Made by a program: the position numbers and the translations under genes | Part shown: positions 1-11,950 of the stretch, piece after piece | How the letters are laid out: each line of letters opens with the position of its first letter | Position numbering within the stretch: position 1 is the stretch's first letter | Notes under the pieces: model-generated | Database searches by the model: none | What the model was told of the DNA's origin: nothing | The model's input: the letters and a program-made list of their open reading frames with translations, nothing else | From: Candidatus Kerfeldbacteria bacterium | GTDB lineage: Bacteria > Patescibacteriota > Patescibacteriia > UBA9570 | Length of the DNA stretch: 62,218 nt | Direction of reading: 5' to 3' | NCBI GenBank assembly: GCA_016182495.1 | Contig: JACPGK010000020.1 | Location: forward strand, 1-62,218

Positions 1-1
1 C

Positions 2-961
2 AGCACTATTGCTAACAATCAAAGCGGTGGCAAAGCTCTGTACACAACTGGCGGTACAACAACCATCACGAACAACACCATCTCTGGGGAGTATGGTATT
101 TATATGTCAGATGCTTCACCCACCGTGACCAACAACACGATCAGCAATTCGAGTGTGGGAATCTACGCTACCAACAACTCTAATCCAGTAGTCACCAACA
201 ACCGTATCTACTCTAACACTAGTTACGGTCTCAACAACACATCCAATGCAGTCACCATCAACGCTGAATCCAACTGGTGGGGTGATGCTTCTGGACCATA
301 CCATGCCGTGGATAACCCCACTGGACTAGGTAATAAAGTGAGTAACTATGTCGATGTGAACCCCTGGCTGACAACTGACCCAGCGTTAGGTGATATCACC
401 CCACCAGCCAACGTCACCCTGGGTACCATCACTAAAGATGTTTGGAACAAAACCATCAGCCTTAACTGGACCAATCCAGGAGATGCTGATTTTGATCATA
501 TCCGCATTGATCGCACCAGTCCCACTGGTACCGAAACTATGGCTGATGATGAAACAGGCACCAGCTACAGTGATACCACTCCTAACTACACCATCATCTA
601 TACTTACACTCTCTATGTGGTGGATACATCAAACAATAGTAGTTCTGGAGTAGTTACTCCAAACCAAAAACTGAAAAATCCAGCTCCAACCAACCTCACC
701 CTCACCCCTGGTGATACCACCATTATTGCTAGTTGGGTAGCCTCATCTGCCCCAGCCAATACCCTTGGTGGGTATACCATTTACTATGGCACCAATGCTG
801 ATAACCTCAACCAGAGCATTGACGTCAATAAAACAGAAACCAGTACAACTATCACTGGTCTCATCAATGGCCGTAAACATTACGTAGCCGTATCCGCCTC
901 GAATAAAGCTGGTGTTGAAAGTACTCGCACACCGGTGAAGAGTGCGCGGCCGAATTTGTAG
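2..961 (+). CDS. Parallel beta-helix repeat plus fibronectin type III surface protein, 3' fragment
   Basis: Frame open from window start; NNxIxxN beta-helix repeats then FnIII-like domains (ITGLINGRKHYVAVSASN). Confidence 0.75.
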   Translation, partial: STIANNQSGGKALYTTGGTTTITNNTISGEYGIYMSDASPTVTNNTISNSSVGIYATNNSNPVVTNNRIYSNTSYGLNNTSNAVTINAESNWWGDASGPYHAVDNPTGLGNKVSNYVDVNPWLTTDPALGDITPPANVTLGTITKDVWNKTISLNWTNPGDADFDHIRIDRTSPTGTETMADDETGTSYSDTTPNYTIIYTYTLYVVDTSNNSSSGVVTPNQKLKNPAPTNLTLTPGDTTIIASWVASSAPANTLGGYTIYYGTNADNLNQSIDVNKTETSTTITGLINGRKHYVAVSASNKAGVESTRTPVKSARPNL

Positions 962-965
962 AGAG

Positions 966-994
966 TTGACGCTATCATTTATATAGTATATAAT
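966..994 (+). promoter_or_regulatory. Promoter of AbiE-like module (TTGACG-N17-TATAAT)
   Basis: TTGACG 966-971, 17-nt spacer, TATAAT 989-994. Confidence 0.75.
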
Positions 995-1027
995 GGAAGT
1001 AAGAATATTTATTACTTCCATTATATA
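987..1027. promoter_or_regulatory. Perfect 16-bp inverted repeat overlapping -10; candidate autoregulatory operator
   Basis: TATATAATGGAAGTAA (987-1002) / TTACTTCCATTATATA (1012-1027). Confidence 0.7.
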
Positions 1028-1034
1028 AAATGAT

Positions 1035-1607
1035 ATGGATAGTGCAATTGTTAAGTTGTATCAATCCTCAAAAACCGTTCTGACGAATAAGGATCTAGCT
1101 TTAATTTGGGGTGAAACTCATCAGAACAACCTAAAGGCGAAAGTGGCGTATTACGTTAAACGAGGTACACTCATTCGGCTCACACGGGGTATTTTTGCAA
1201 AGGATAAAAATTACAATCCTAAAGAATTGGCGACAAGTATCTATACCCCTTCATATGTTAGTTTTGAAACAGTCTTGCGCGAAACCGGTATTATTTTTCA
1301 ACATTACGATACTATTTTTGTTGTTGGGCCGTGGACAAAAACAATCACTATAGATCGGTACACATTTACTTTCAGAAAATTAAAAGATGATGTGCTGTAT
1401 CATCCGGCTGGCATCGATCATCAGAGTAACTATAGTATTGCCACGCCCGAACGTGCTTTTTTAGACATGATTTATTTATTCCCCACATATTATTTTGATA
1501 ATCTTAGGCCATTGCACTGGGAAATTTGTTTTGCACTTGCTACGGTGTACAATAACAAACAGTTGATAAAGCGTTTACATAACTACCGTAAATCATATGC
1601 TCAATAG
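1035..1607 (+). CDS. AbiEi-like antitoxin / transcriptional regulator
   Basis: N-terminal wHTH-like region, 'RGTLIRLTRGIFAKDKNYNP' typical of AbiEi-type antitoxins; partner NTase overlaps downstream. Confidence 0.75.
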   Translation: MDSAIVKLYQSSKTVLTNKDLALIWGETHQNNLKAKVAYYVKRGTLIRLTRGIFAKDKNYNPKELATSIYTPSYVSFETVLRETGIIFQHYDTIFVVGPWTKTITIDRYTFTFRKLKDDVLYHPAGIDHQSNYSIATPERAFLDMIYLFPTYYFDNLRPLHWEICFALATVYNNKQLIKRLHNYRKSYAQ

Positions 1608-2340
1608 AGAAAAACACCAATTGATCATGGGCCGTATATTGCGAGACGTCTATAGTGATACCACTATTGCGCCGTTATTAGGATTTAAAGGTGGAACGTG
1701 CGCGTATTTTTTTTATCATCTTCCGCGATTTTCTGTGGATTTGGATTTTGACATACTGCAACAAGTTGATGATACGATCTGTCAGCAGGTATTTGGGAAG
1801 TTGAAAAATATTTTAAAACCATACGGTGAAATTAAAGATAGCCAGATCAAACGTTTTACAATATTTTTATTTTTGTCATACGGTGATTCCGATCACAATA
1901 TTAAATTTGAAGTAAATCTGCGTTCACACAATGCCGATGTAATAATGCACTATGAACTGAAAGAATACCTGGGTATTTCCATGTTGGTCGGAAAAAAAGA
2001 CTATTTATTTGCAACCAAATTAGCCGCTCTGACATTGCGTACCGAAATTGCTATGCGCGACATTTATGATATCTGGTTTTTTGCAAAAAATAATTGGGAT
2101 ATAAATGTTGAGTTGGTAGAAACGTTAACAGGAAAAAGCCTGGTTGATCATTTAGCCGATGTCATTACAACAATTGAACAAGTCAAGGACAACCAAATTT
2201 TACAAGGTTTAGGTGAGTTGATAAGCGAACCAGAAAAAATTTGGGCAAAAAAACATCTGCGGCAAGAAGCGATATTCTTTATTAGAAATTATCAAGCAGT
2301 GCTGACACAACGCCCCAGACCAGCCGTTGATATAAGTTAA
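1597..2340 (+). CDS. AbiEii-like nucleotidyltransferase toxin
   Basis: 'LGFKGGTCAYFFYHLPRFSVDLDFD' NTase motif; overlaps AbiEi ORF. Confidence 0.8.
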   Translation: MLNREKHQLIMGRILRDVYSDTTIAPLLGFKGGTCAYFFYHLPRFSVDLDFDILQQVDDTICQQVFGKLKNILKPYGEIKDSQIKRFTIFLFLSYGDSDHNIKFEVNLRSHNADVIMHYELKEYLGISMLVGKKDYLFATKLAALTLRTEIAMRDIYDIWFFAKNNWDINVELVETLTGKSLVDHLADVITTIEQVKDNQILQGLGELISEPEKIWAKKHLRQEAIFFIRNYQAVLTQRPRPAVDIS

Positions 2341-2394
2341 GATGTTTCAAGTTTTTTAATTGCCAAGCGAACAAAAATTTGCTATACTTTGTTA

Positions 2395-2817
2395 ATGTTT
2401 ACATTAAACCAACAGGTGCGTGAACAATTAGCCAGCCTTGGCGTACTAGCGTTATATTTTTTCGGATCCCGTGCCTATGGCTTAGCCACTACCAGATCTG
2501 ATTTTGATTTTGGGGTATTGTTACGCGATCCTCTGGCAGTGACCCAAACGAGTCTAGAATTGTATCAACCAATCTATAATATTTTATCTAGCTTGATTCA
2601 TCCAGAAACATTAGCAGCAGATGTTATTGATATTGTATTCTTGGATAGTCCTCGTGTTCCATTAGAACTGAAATTTCATATTATTAGTCATGGCCAAGTA
2701 ATGTATGATATTGATCCCCAGCAACGTATCATCAGGGAAGAAAATTTTATGATCCAGCATGCTGATTTTGCCCCACTAAGAGTACAAATGAGGCAAGCTT
2801 TGTTAGCTCGTTTATGA
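2395..2817 (+). CDS. MntA-like minimal nucleotidyltransferase (antitoxin)
   Basis: 'LYFFGSRAYGLATTRSDFDFGVLL' GSxxxG..SDxD motif; ATG 6 nt after TATACT. Confidence 0.8.
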   Translation: MFTLNQQVREQLASLGVLALYFFGSRAYGLATTRSDFDFGVLLRDPLAVTQTSLELYQPIYNILSSLIHPETLAADVIDIVFLDSPRVPLELKFHIISHGQVMYDIDPQQRIIREENFMIQHADFAPLRVQMRQALLARL

Positions 2818-3272
2818 ATGTGTTAGCCTTACAGCGAACTGCGATCGAGCCACGGTTAGATGGCATTCAAAAAGATCTTGAATTACTACGGCAGTTTGCT
2901 CATTTATCGTTTATTGAATTTACCAACGATGTCATTATTGATCGTGCTCAACTACACCTACGTTATATTTTAGAGGGAATTTTTCATATTGGTTCTCATA
3001 TTTTATCTCGCATACCAGGCGGTCGTTATACTGAATATAAAGAAATTGCCAGAAAACTTGGTGAATATAATATTGTGCCAAAAACATTCGCCGAACAAAA
3101 TTTGGTGAAAATGGCTGGCTATCGCAATCGCTTGACTCATTTTTATGCTGAAATTACCCCAGACGAACTGTACGCCATACTACAACAACACCTTAGTGAT
3201 GTAGAACTATTTCTCAAGGCAGTGAAGAAAGTAGTAGAACAACCAGAGCAATTTGGCTTAACCATTGAATAA
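2814..3272 (+). CDS. HepT-like (DUF86) protein
   Basis: 'YRNRLTHFYAEITPDELY' resembles RnxxxHxY HEPN motif; overlaps MntA-like ORF. Confidence 0.8.
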   Translation: MNVLALQRTAIEPRLDGIQKDLELLRQFAHLSFIEFTNDVIIDRAQLHLRYILEGIFHIGSHILSRIPGGRYTEYKEIARKLGEYNIVPKTFAEQNLVKMAGYRNRLTHFYAEITPDELYAILQQHLSDVELFLKAVKKVVEQPEQFGLTIE

Positions 3273-3280
3273 TTTTTTGC

Positions 3281-4042
3281 ATGTTGTTTCTGTTCGCCGC
3301 CCTGCTGGGCTTAGGCATTGGTAGTTTTTTAAATGTAGTGATTATACGATTGCACAGCAACGAGCCTCTCACTGGTCGATCGCACTGTGTGTATTGTCAG
3401 AAGCAGTTGCGTTGGTTTGAATTACTACCGGTAGTATCATTCGTTGCCCTGGGCGGACGCTGCCGATATTGTCAGCAAGCTATTTCTTGGCAGTACCCAT
3501 TAGTTGAGTTAATTACCGCTGCCGTATTTGCCACTATTACTGTTTGGTTCAGTACCGATCCACTGCGATTAGGTGTTTATTTAGTGTATAGTGCTATTTT
3601 GATTGTGCTGTTTGTGTATGATGCGCGTTATTATTTAATTCCCGATATCATTACTTTACCGGCTATTATTTTTAGCATCATTATTAGCCTGCTATTGGGT
3701 AATCACTGGCTTAATATCATGCTGGCGCTAGCCGTTGGTAGCGGTGTTTTTTTACTGCAGTATGTAGCATCGGGCGGGCGCTGGATTGGTGGGGGCGATA
3801 TTCGCTTAGGCGCCTTAATGGGTGCTATGCTAGGTTGGCCAAATATTGTGGTGGCTTTGTTTTTGGCTTATTGTGGCGGTGCCATCGTAGCGGTAACACT
3901 GATGATTTTAGGCAAAAAAAAGATGACAGATCGTCTGCCGTTTGGTACATTTTTGTCAGCCAGCACCATTATTACATTATGTCTTGGTAATCAATTAGTA
4001 TATTGGTATCTCTATGAATTCCTCCGGCTTTACCATCGTTGA
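3281..4042 (+). CDS. pilD: Prepilin peptidase / methyltransferase
   Basis: CxxC pairs, GxGDI(R), polytopic. Confidence 0.9.
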   Translation: MLFLFAALLGLGIGSFLNVVIIRLHSNEPLTGRSHCVYCQKQLRWFELLPVVSFVALGGRCRYCQQAISWQYPLVELITAAVFATITVWFSTDPLRLGVYLVYSAILIVLFVYDARYYLIPDIITLPAIIFSIIISLLLGNHWLNIMLALAVGSGVFLLQYVASGGRWIGGGDIRLGALMGAMLGWPNIVVALFLAYCGGAIVAVTLMILGKKKMTDRLPFGTFLSASTIITLCLGNQLVYWYLYEFLRLYHR

Positions 4043-4589
4043 AGTACTAGTCACCGCAGCCATTATTGCTATTTTGGCTACGATTACGTCATTACAAACC
4101 GGTCGGCGCGACCCCGGTGGTTATGTACATGAAAGCAAAGAGTTATTGCGCTCAACCACCGAATTAGCTCGTACCTACGCTATGACTGGACATTTGTGTT
4201 GTAATAATTCCTATCCCCCGGATGGCTACGGAGTATTTTGGACCATGGATGGCGCTCCAGATCAAAGCTATATGTTGTATGCTGATTTAGATAATAATCA
4301 ACGCTACGATAGTGACGGTGTTGATCAAGTAATTACCAACCATAGTCTCGATGACGTGGTCAATTTTACCAGCTGTAGTGATGGTGCTACCACAATTACT
4401 CCCAATGCCTCACCACCCAATACCTGCGATATTCATTTTTCATTTGGTCAAGAAAACCAAGCTTACCATGTGTATTGGAATGGCATTGGCACTGGCATTG
4501 CAACGTTGGAAGCAACTGTGCAACATCAATCTGCCACCACTGAAACCGATACCATGACGGTGTTTACTAAAACATTTTTAATTGAATGA
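4014..4589 (+). CDS. Type IV pilin-like / pseudopilin (GspH-like)
   Basis: N-terminal GFTIVEVLVTAAIIAILATI. Confidence 0.85.
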   Translation: MNSSGFTIVEVLVTAAIIAILATITSLQTGRRDPGGYVHESKELLRSTTELARTYAMTGHLCCNNSYPPDGYGVFWTMDGAPDQSYMLYADLDNNQRYDSDGVDQVITNHSLDDVVNFTSCSDGATTITPNASPPNTCDIHFSFGQENQAYHVYWNGIGTGIATLEATVQHQSATTETDTMTVFTKTFLIE

Positions 4590-5230
4590 AATTGAACCAG
4601 GCTGGTCAAACGTTATTAGAATCACTCATTGCCATCGCCATTATTTTAATTGGTTTGGTTAGTTTAATTGGGTTACTCATCAGTATCAATCGCACAACTA
4701 TCGATGCTATTGACCAAGCCAAAGCTTTAGTGTTAGCACAAGAGGCCGTTGAAGCGATCCATTCAATGCGTGATAGTAACTGGTTAGAACGCGAAGCTGG
4801 GTTCGATGTTGATGATAGTGATGGGCTGCGTTCGGGCACCAATTACACTGGTGTTTACGTGTGGGACCCAACGGCTGATCCCTTGAGCGTGGCTATTATT
4901 GGTGGTACAGATATTAATCATCCTACGGCGATAGTGTATCAGGATGCTAACGGCTATTACCGTCAAAATGGTAGTTCACCCGAACCGAGTTGGACGCCAA
5001 CTATCTTTCGGCGTTGGCTTACGTTGTATCCTATTTGTCTTGATACCGTCACTAGTGTTGAATTAATTGTAAGCAATAATGGCACGGCCTGTAGTAATTA
5101 CACCTCTGGTTCCGGACCACCGTATCAAGAGATTGGTTTTCAAGTAGTCAGCACAGTGCAATGGACAAAACGCGGTACGCATAGCGTAACCGATGAAGAA
5201 TTACTATATAATTGGAAATATGCCGATTAA
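4586..5230 (+). CDS. Pseudopilin (PilV-like)
   Basis: GQTLLESLIAIAIILIGLVSL N-terminus. Confidence 0.75.
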   Translation: MKLNQAGQTLLESLIAIAIILIGLVSLIGLLISINRTTIDAIDQAKALVLAQEAVEAIHSMRDSNWLEREAGFDVDDSDGLRSGTNYTGVYVWDPTADPLSVAIIGGTDINHPTAIVYQDANGYYRQNGSSPEPSWTPTIFRRWLTLYPICLDTVTSVELIVSNNGTACSNYTSGSGPPYQEIGFQVVSTVQWTKRGTHSVTDEELLYNWKYAD

Positions 5231-5801
5231 ACGTTGGCGTCAACCAAGCGGTATGACCCTGATTGAAGTTTTGATCTCTGCCAGCGTGTTTATTATTGTC
5301 ATCGTTGTGGTGGTTGATCTCTTTTTATTGTTTTACCGATCATCGTATAACCAAGCCGAGCAAGAACAATTGCAAGCCGGCGTATTATATTTTTCACAGA
5401 TTATGTCTCGCCATGTGCGTACCAGTAAAATTGATTACGATCGTTATGGATCAAGTATAGTCAATCCAGTTAACGTACTCTATTTAGCCGAACAATACGA
5501 AGATATTAGTATCCAGCTGGGTGATAGTGCTAGTGGTATTGGTAATGATGGCCAAGTGTATTTATATGAATTTGATAGCAATACGTTATCACCACTTACG
5601 TCGGATGCCATCAATGCGGTGTATGTTGATACTGTACAGTTTTTTATTTATCCAGCCACTGATCCATTTGATCGATTAAACTTGAATCCACCCAATACTC
5701 AACCAACTGTGATGCTGGTGGTATCAGCGCATCACGTGGATGATCCTAGCCTGACTATTCAATATCAAACCTTAATTAGTTTGCGCCAATATGAACGATA
5801 A
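5220..5801 (+). CDS. Pseudopilin (PilW/GspJ-like)
   Basis: GMTLIEVLISASVFIIVIVVV N-terminus; ATG at 5220 more likely than upstream start. Confidence 0.75.
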   Translation: MPIKRWRQPSGMTLIEVLISASVFIIVIVVVVDLFLLFYRSSYNQAEQEQLQAGVLYFSQIMSRHVRTSKIDYDRYGSSIVNPVNVLYLAEQYEDISIQLGDSASGIGNDGQVYLYEFDSNTLSPLTSDAINAVYVDTVQFFIYPATDPFDRLNLNPPNTQPTVMLVVSAHHVDDPSLTIQYQTLISLRQYER

Positions 5802-6615
5802 TCGCGGTTCAGTATTGGTAATTACGATGTTTATTTTACTAACCATCGGCCTTATGGCTGGAGTATTAACGGCTATTGTGGTGAATCAGTTAAAAATTAC
5901 GGTTAATTATTCTGGAGCTGCTAAAGCCTACTATGGCGCCGAAAGTGGCATTGAACGTGGGTTATTTTACGCTCAGCGGGCTCGCCTGCAAAAAACCATT
6001 GGTGCCACTGCCACGGCTGACACCATTAATCTGTTGAGTGGCTTTTTAAGTAATGGCGTTGGCTATCAAGTCGACGCCACGGCCCAACAAAATTCTTTCA
6101 CCTTCAATTTACCAGAAGATAACAGTACCCAGTTTGATATTTTTGCCGAAGATTATACTGATGGGTTTTTAACCATTGTGCCATTGAGCGGTGCCAAAAA
6201 TCTTACTGTCAATTGGATTGAACAATGTACCACGGCCACCCCACCATCACAGCTGGAATTAACCCTCTACCAATGGGAACCTACCCAATGGGAAGATTTA
6301 ACCGATCCAGCGGCGGTGCGCACCAATTACGTAGCCAGTTGCGCTGGAACGCCGTGTCAGTTTAATTTAGGCATGGATGATACGCATTTATATCGGGTGC
6401 GCTTAAAAGCCCTGCGCTGCGATTTAACCCAAGGCTTTGCACAAGTACTGAATGATACTTTCACACCATTAAATCTTACTACCACCATGACCATTGAAAG
6501 TACCGCTTTTTTTTCGATCAATGGTCAACGTATCACTGTGCAGAGTTTATGGAATCCGCCGGTCAATAGCTATGTCGACTACGTACTATTTTCTGAAGAC
6601 ACTATTACTAAATAA
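5791..6615 (+). CDS. PilX-like minor pilin assembly protein
   Basis: GSVLVITMFILLTIGLMAGVLTAI N-terminus, cluster position. Confidence 0.65.
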   Translation: MNDNRGSVLVITMFILLTIGLMAGVLTAIVVNQLKITVNYSGAAKAYYGAESGIERGLFYAQRARLQKTIGATATADTINLLSGFLSNGVGYQVDATAQQNSFTFNLPEDNSTQFDIFAEDYTDGFLTIVPLSGAKNLTVNWIEQCTTATPPSQLELTLYQWEPTQWEDLTDPAAVRTNYVASCAGTPCQFNLGMDDTHLYRVRLKALRCDLTQGFAQVLNDTFTPLNLTTTMTIESTAFFSINGQRITVQSLWNPPVNSYVDYVLFSEDTITK

Positions 6616-8607
<1,992 letters not shown>

Positions 8608-8625
8608 CATGCTATACTAGCTGAC

Positions 8626-8925
8626 ATGTCATTAAGTCGCGATCAAGTTATTCATATCGCTGGGTTGGCTCGCATCGCCTTAACCGAAGCCGAAATTGAA
8701 AAGTTTCAAAAGGAATTGTCATCTATTTTAGACTATGTACAACAGCTGCAATCAGTTAATACTACTGGTGTGCAACCGACTAGTCAGGTGACTGGTTTAG
8801 AAAATAGACGGCGGGCCGATATAGTGAATGCTCAATTCACTCGCGAACAAATGCTAGCCTCGGCAATCGAAACAGCCGAAGACCACCTTAAAGTGAAGAG
8901 TATTTTTAAAGGCTATGTTAGTTGA
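8626..8925 (+). CDS. gatC: Asp/Glu-tRNA amidotransferase subunit C
   Basis: Family-typical sequence; followed by gatA. Confidence 0.9.
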   Translation: MSLSRDQVIHIAGLARIALTEAEIEKFQKELSSILDYVQQLQSVNTTGVQPTSQVTGLENRRRADIVNAQFTREQMLASAIETAEDHLKVKSIFKGYVS

Positions 8926-10330
8926 TTTACGTCGGCAACTTGATAGTAAAACCATTTCAGCCGTGGAATTGACCGAGCAGTTTTTACGTACCATTGCCGA
9001 GAAAAATCCCCAACTCAATGCTTATGTCTCCGTACTAAACGACTATGCTATCGAACAGGCCAAGCGTTGCGATGATGATATTGCCCAAGGCCAAATTCAA
9101 CCGCTCACTGGTATTCCGTATGCTTTGAAAGATATATTTTGCGTTAAGGGTATTGAAACTACGGCGTGTTCGAATATATTACGTGGTTATATTCCACCAT
9201 ATAGTGCCACTGTCGCCGAACGATTACGCGCCGGTGTACTGTTAGGCAAAACCAATACCGATGAATTTACCATGGGTAGTTCTACAGAAACATCAGCCTT
9301 TGGCGTAACGCATAATCCGTACGATGCTGATCGCGTATCGGGTGGTTCATCGGGTGGTTCGGCTGCGGCGGTAGCCGCTGGGTTAGCCACGTTTGGTTTA
9401 GGCACCGATACGGGCGGATCAATTCGACAGCCAGCCGCTTTTTGTGGCGTAGTGGGTTTGCGTCCAACTTACGGGCGAGTATCACGCTATGGCGCCATTG
9501 CCATGGCCTCATCGCTGGATACGGTAGGGCCAATCACCGCTACGGTGGAAGATTGCGCCATTGTGCTAGAGCAGATTGCTGGTTTCGATGCCCTTGACGG
9601 CACTACCAGTGATCGACCAGTAGAACAGTATCAAGCCATATTACGCAATGTACCCACTGGCCTGCGAATTGGTTTACCAACCGAATATTTTGAAACGGAA
9701 GGTTTGCACCCCGGTATTCGACAAGCCATTGAACAGATTGTGCAGCAATTAAAGCAAGCTGGCCACACTGTGCAAGCGGTATCAATTCCGCATACCAAAT
9801 ACGCTGTACCAACTTATTATATTATTTGTCCGTGTGAGGTAAGTTCAAATCTAGCTCGTTATGATGGTATTAAATATGGTTTTCGAGCCGATTCAGCTGA
9901 AGAATTATTAGAAATTTATCAACAATCACGCGCTCAAGGTTTTGGTGTAGAGGCCAAACGTCGCATCATGATTGGTACGTATGCATTATCGGCTGGTTAT
10001 TACGATGCGTATTATCTCAAAGCCATGCAGGTACGCACTTTATTGCGACAAGATTTTGCCGCAGCCTTTAATGAAGTTGATGTGATGATTGCTCCGGTAA
10101 CACCCCAGCCAGCCTTTAAAATTGGAGAAAAAACAACCGACCCCATCCAAATGTTCTTAGAAGATGTGTTTACTATTCCTAGTAATTTGGCTGGTTTGCC
10201 AGCGATCACTGTGCCTTGCGGAAAAATTGATCAGCTCCCCATTGCCTTGCAAGTGATTGGTCCACAGTGGTCAGAAGGTCGATTATTGCAATTAGGCTAT
10301 CAAATTGAACACTTGCCACATGACTCATAA
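8915..10330 (+). CDS. gatA: Asp/Glu-tRNA amidotransferase subunit A
   Basis: Amidase signature GGSSGGSAAAVAAG. Confidence 0.97.
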   Translation: MLVDLRRQLDSKTISAVELTEQFLRTIAEKNPQLNAYVSVLNDYAIEQAKRCDDDIAQGQIQPLTGIPYALKDIFCVKGIETTACSNILRGYIPPYSATVAERLRAGVLLGKTNTDEFTMGSSTETSAFGVTHNPYDADRVSGGSSGGSAAAVAAGLATFGLGTDTGGSIRQPAAFCGVVGLRPTYGRVSRYGAIAMASSLDTVGPITATVEDCAIVLEQIAGFDALDGTTSDRPVEQYQAILRNVPTGLRIGLPTEYFETEGLHPGIRQAIEQIVQQLKQAGHTVQAVSIPHTKYAVPTYYIICPCEVSSNLARYDGIKYGFRADSAEELLEIYQQSRAQGFGVEAKRRIMIGTYALSAGYYDAYYLKAMQVRTLLRQDFAAAFNEVDVMIAPVTPQPAFKIGEKTTDPIQMFLEDVFTIPSNLAGLPAITVPCGKIDQLPIALQVIGPQWSEGRLLQLGYQIEHLPHDS

Positions 10331-10377
10331 TTTGCTATACTAATATCAATAGTTATTTTAATAAGTGATTTAAAATT

Positions 10378-10746
10378 ATGCCAAAAGTATTATTGGTTGA
10401 AGACGACGAGATGCTGCACGGCATGTATATTCATAAGTTTAAGAATCAAGGATACGAGGTAATTTCAGCGTATAATGGCGCTGAAGGGATAGAAAAATCT
10501 ATTACCGAAAAGCCGGATATTATTTTACTCGATGTGATTATGCCTAAAATGGATGGCTTTGTGGCTTTAAAAAAGATGCGTAAAAATAGTGATACCGCCA
10601 AAACACCCATCATCATGTTAACGAATTTAGGCCAAGATGAAGATATTCGTAAGGGTAAAGAACTCGGCGCTGATGATTATTTCATTAAAGCGAACCATAC
10701 CCCACAAGAAGTGGTTGATAAGGTAAAAACATTGCTCAATGGTTGA
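10378..10746 (+). CDS. Single-domain response regulator (REC)
   Basis: LLVEDDEML, LLDVIMPKMDG, K motif; 122 aa. Confidence 0.9.
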   Translation: MPKVLLVEDDEMLHGMYIHKFKNQGYEVISAYNGAEGIEKSITEKPDIILLDVIMPKMDGFVALKKMRKNSDTAKTPIIMLTNLGQDEDIRKGKELGADDYFIKANHTPQEVVDKVKTLLNG

Positions 10747-11203
10747 ACGCTCGCTGATTATTGTTAAGCCCGATGCTTTGCAGCGTAATTTATTGGGTGA
10801 GATCATTCATCGTTTTGAACGTAAAGGCCTTAAAATTGTTGGCCTAAAAATGGTGGCGATTGATGATATCAAAATTGTCGAACACTATTCGCATCATGCC
10901 GACAAACCTTTTTTTGCTGATTTAAAACGATTTATGCAGTCGTCGCCGGTGGTGATGTTTGTACTGGAAGGCTTTGAAGCGATTGACGCTATTCGTTTAA
11001 TTGTTGGTCCAACCAAAGGCCGGGCAGCTGATGCCGGCAGTATTCGGGGAGATTTTGCCATGAGCGTGCAGTATAATATTATTCACGCTTCCGATTCGGC
11101 TGAATCAGCTAAAGCTGAAATTGCTCGATTTTTTAGCAACAACGAATTATTTGCCTATAACAAAATTGACGTCGATTATATTTACGGCGCCGACGAACGG
11201 TAA
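10739..11203 (+). CDS. ndk: Nucleoside diphosphate kinase
   Basis: RSLIIVKPDALQRN start; IHASDSAESAKAE. Confidence 0.93.
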   Translation: MVERSLIIVKPDALQRNLLGEIIHRFERKGLKIVGLKMVAIDDIKIVEHYSHHADKPFFADLKRFMQSSPVVMFVLEGFEAIDAIRLIVGPTKGRAADAGSIRGDFAMSVQYNIIHASDSAESAKAEIARFFSNNELFAYNKIDVDYIYGADER

Positions 11204-11216
11204 AAACGCCAGGCAA

Positions 11217-11267
11217 TTGACAATATCTTAAAGTCATTATATGATGTATGTGTATGATACATACATC
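11217..11267. promoter_or_regulatory. VapBC promoter (TTGACA-N17-TATGAT) with overlapping inverted repeat operator
   Basis: TTGACA 11217-11222, TATGAT 11240-11245; GATGTATGT (11243-11251)/ACATACATC (11259-11267). Confidence 0.7.
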
Positions 11268-11514
11268 ACAAAGAACTCAAGTTTTACTACCGGTTGATCT
11301 TCGTAAGAAGATTGATCGCATGTGCAGTATAACTTCAGAGAGTTTGGGAGAGTTTTTGCGTAAGGCGGCACAGGAAAGGCTGGAAAGAGAGTTGCAAAAA
11401 AAGGCTTCTCTTACTAAACTCGCAGAAGAAGTGATTGGATCTCTGCACCAAGGTTCTTGGAAAGATATGGATGTAGTAGCTTGGCAGCGAGACATGCGAG
11501 CAGATCGAAATTAA
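11248..11514 (+). CDS. VapB-like antitoxin
   Basis: Ribbon-helix-helix-like N-terminus; upstream of PIN gene. Confidence 0.7.
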   Translation: MCMIHTSQRTQVLLPVDLRKKIDRMCSITSESLGEFLRKAAQERLERELQKKASLTKLAEEVIGSLHQGSWKDMDVVAWQRDMRADRN

Positions 11515-11515
11515 T

Positions 11516-11887
11516 ATGTTTTTAATTGACACTAATGTTTTGATCCTTGGCTTGGCAGGGAAAATGCCAGATGCCAAGTTTTTGCAACACGTCATAGAAG
11601 ATGAAACGTTCTGTCTCTCGGTTATTACAGTGGCGGAGTTTTTTACCCGAGCTTCGGGAGACGAGGAGAAAATTCTTGAAAAATTATTTCATGTTTTCCT
11701 ACCACTGGCTATTGATGAAAATGTGGCTAAACAAGCCGGTTGGTATAGAAAAAAATATTTTAAAAAAAGCCAAGCAAAACTGCCTGATTATTTTTTAGCT
11801 GCCCAAGCAAAAGTGTATCGTTGCACACTCGTGACTCATAATACTCGTGATTTTCCTATGAAAGATATTGAAATTGTTTCACCATAA
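11516..11887 (+). CDS. VapC-like PIN-domain toxin
   Basis: MFLIDTNVLI, LPDYFLAAQA, VTHNTRDF. Confidence 0.85.
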   Translation: MFLIDTNVLILGLAGKMPDAKFLQHVIEDETFCLSVITVAEFFTRASGDEEKILEKLFHVFLPLAIDENVAKQAGWYRKKYFKKSQAKLPDYFLAAQAKVYRCTLVTHNTRDFPMKDIEIVSP

Positions 11888-11910
11888 AATTTTTATAGTT
11901 CATCAAAAAT

Positions 11911-11939
11911 TTGACAAAAAAAATACTCTGCTTTATACT
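11911..11939 (+). promoter_or_regulatory. Aromatic operon promoter
   Basis: TTGACA 11911-11916, N17, TATACT 11934-11939. Confidence 0.85.
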
Positions 11940-11950
11940 TCGGTAACACT

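Noticed and set aside
1035-2340. Restriction-modification genes
   Set aside because: Sequence motifs match AbiEi/AbiEii-type proteins; no methyltransferase motif.
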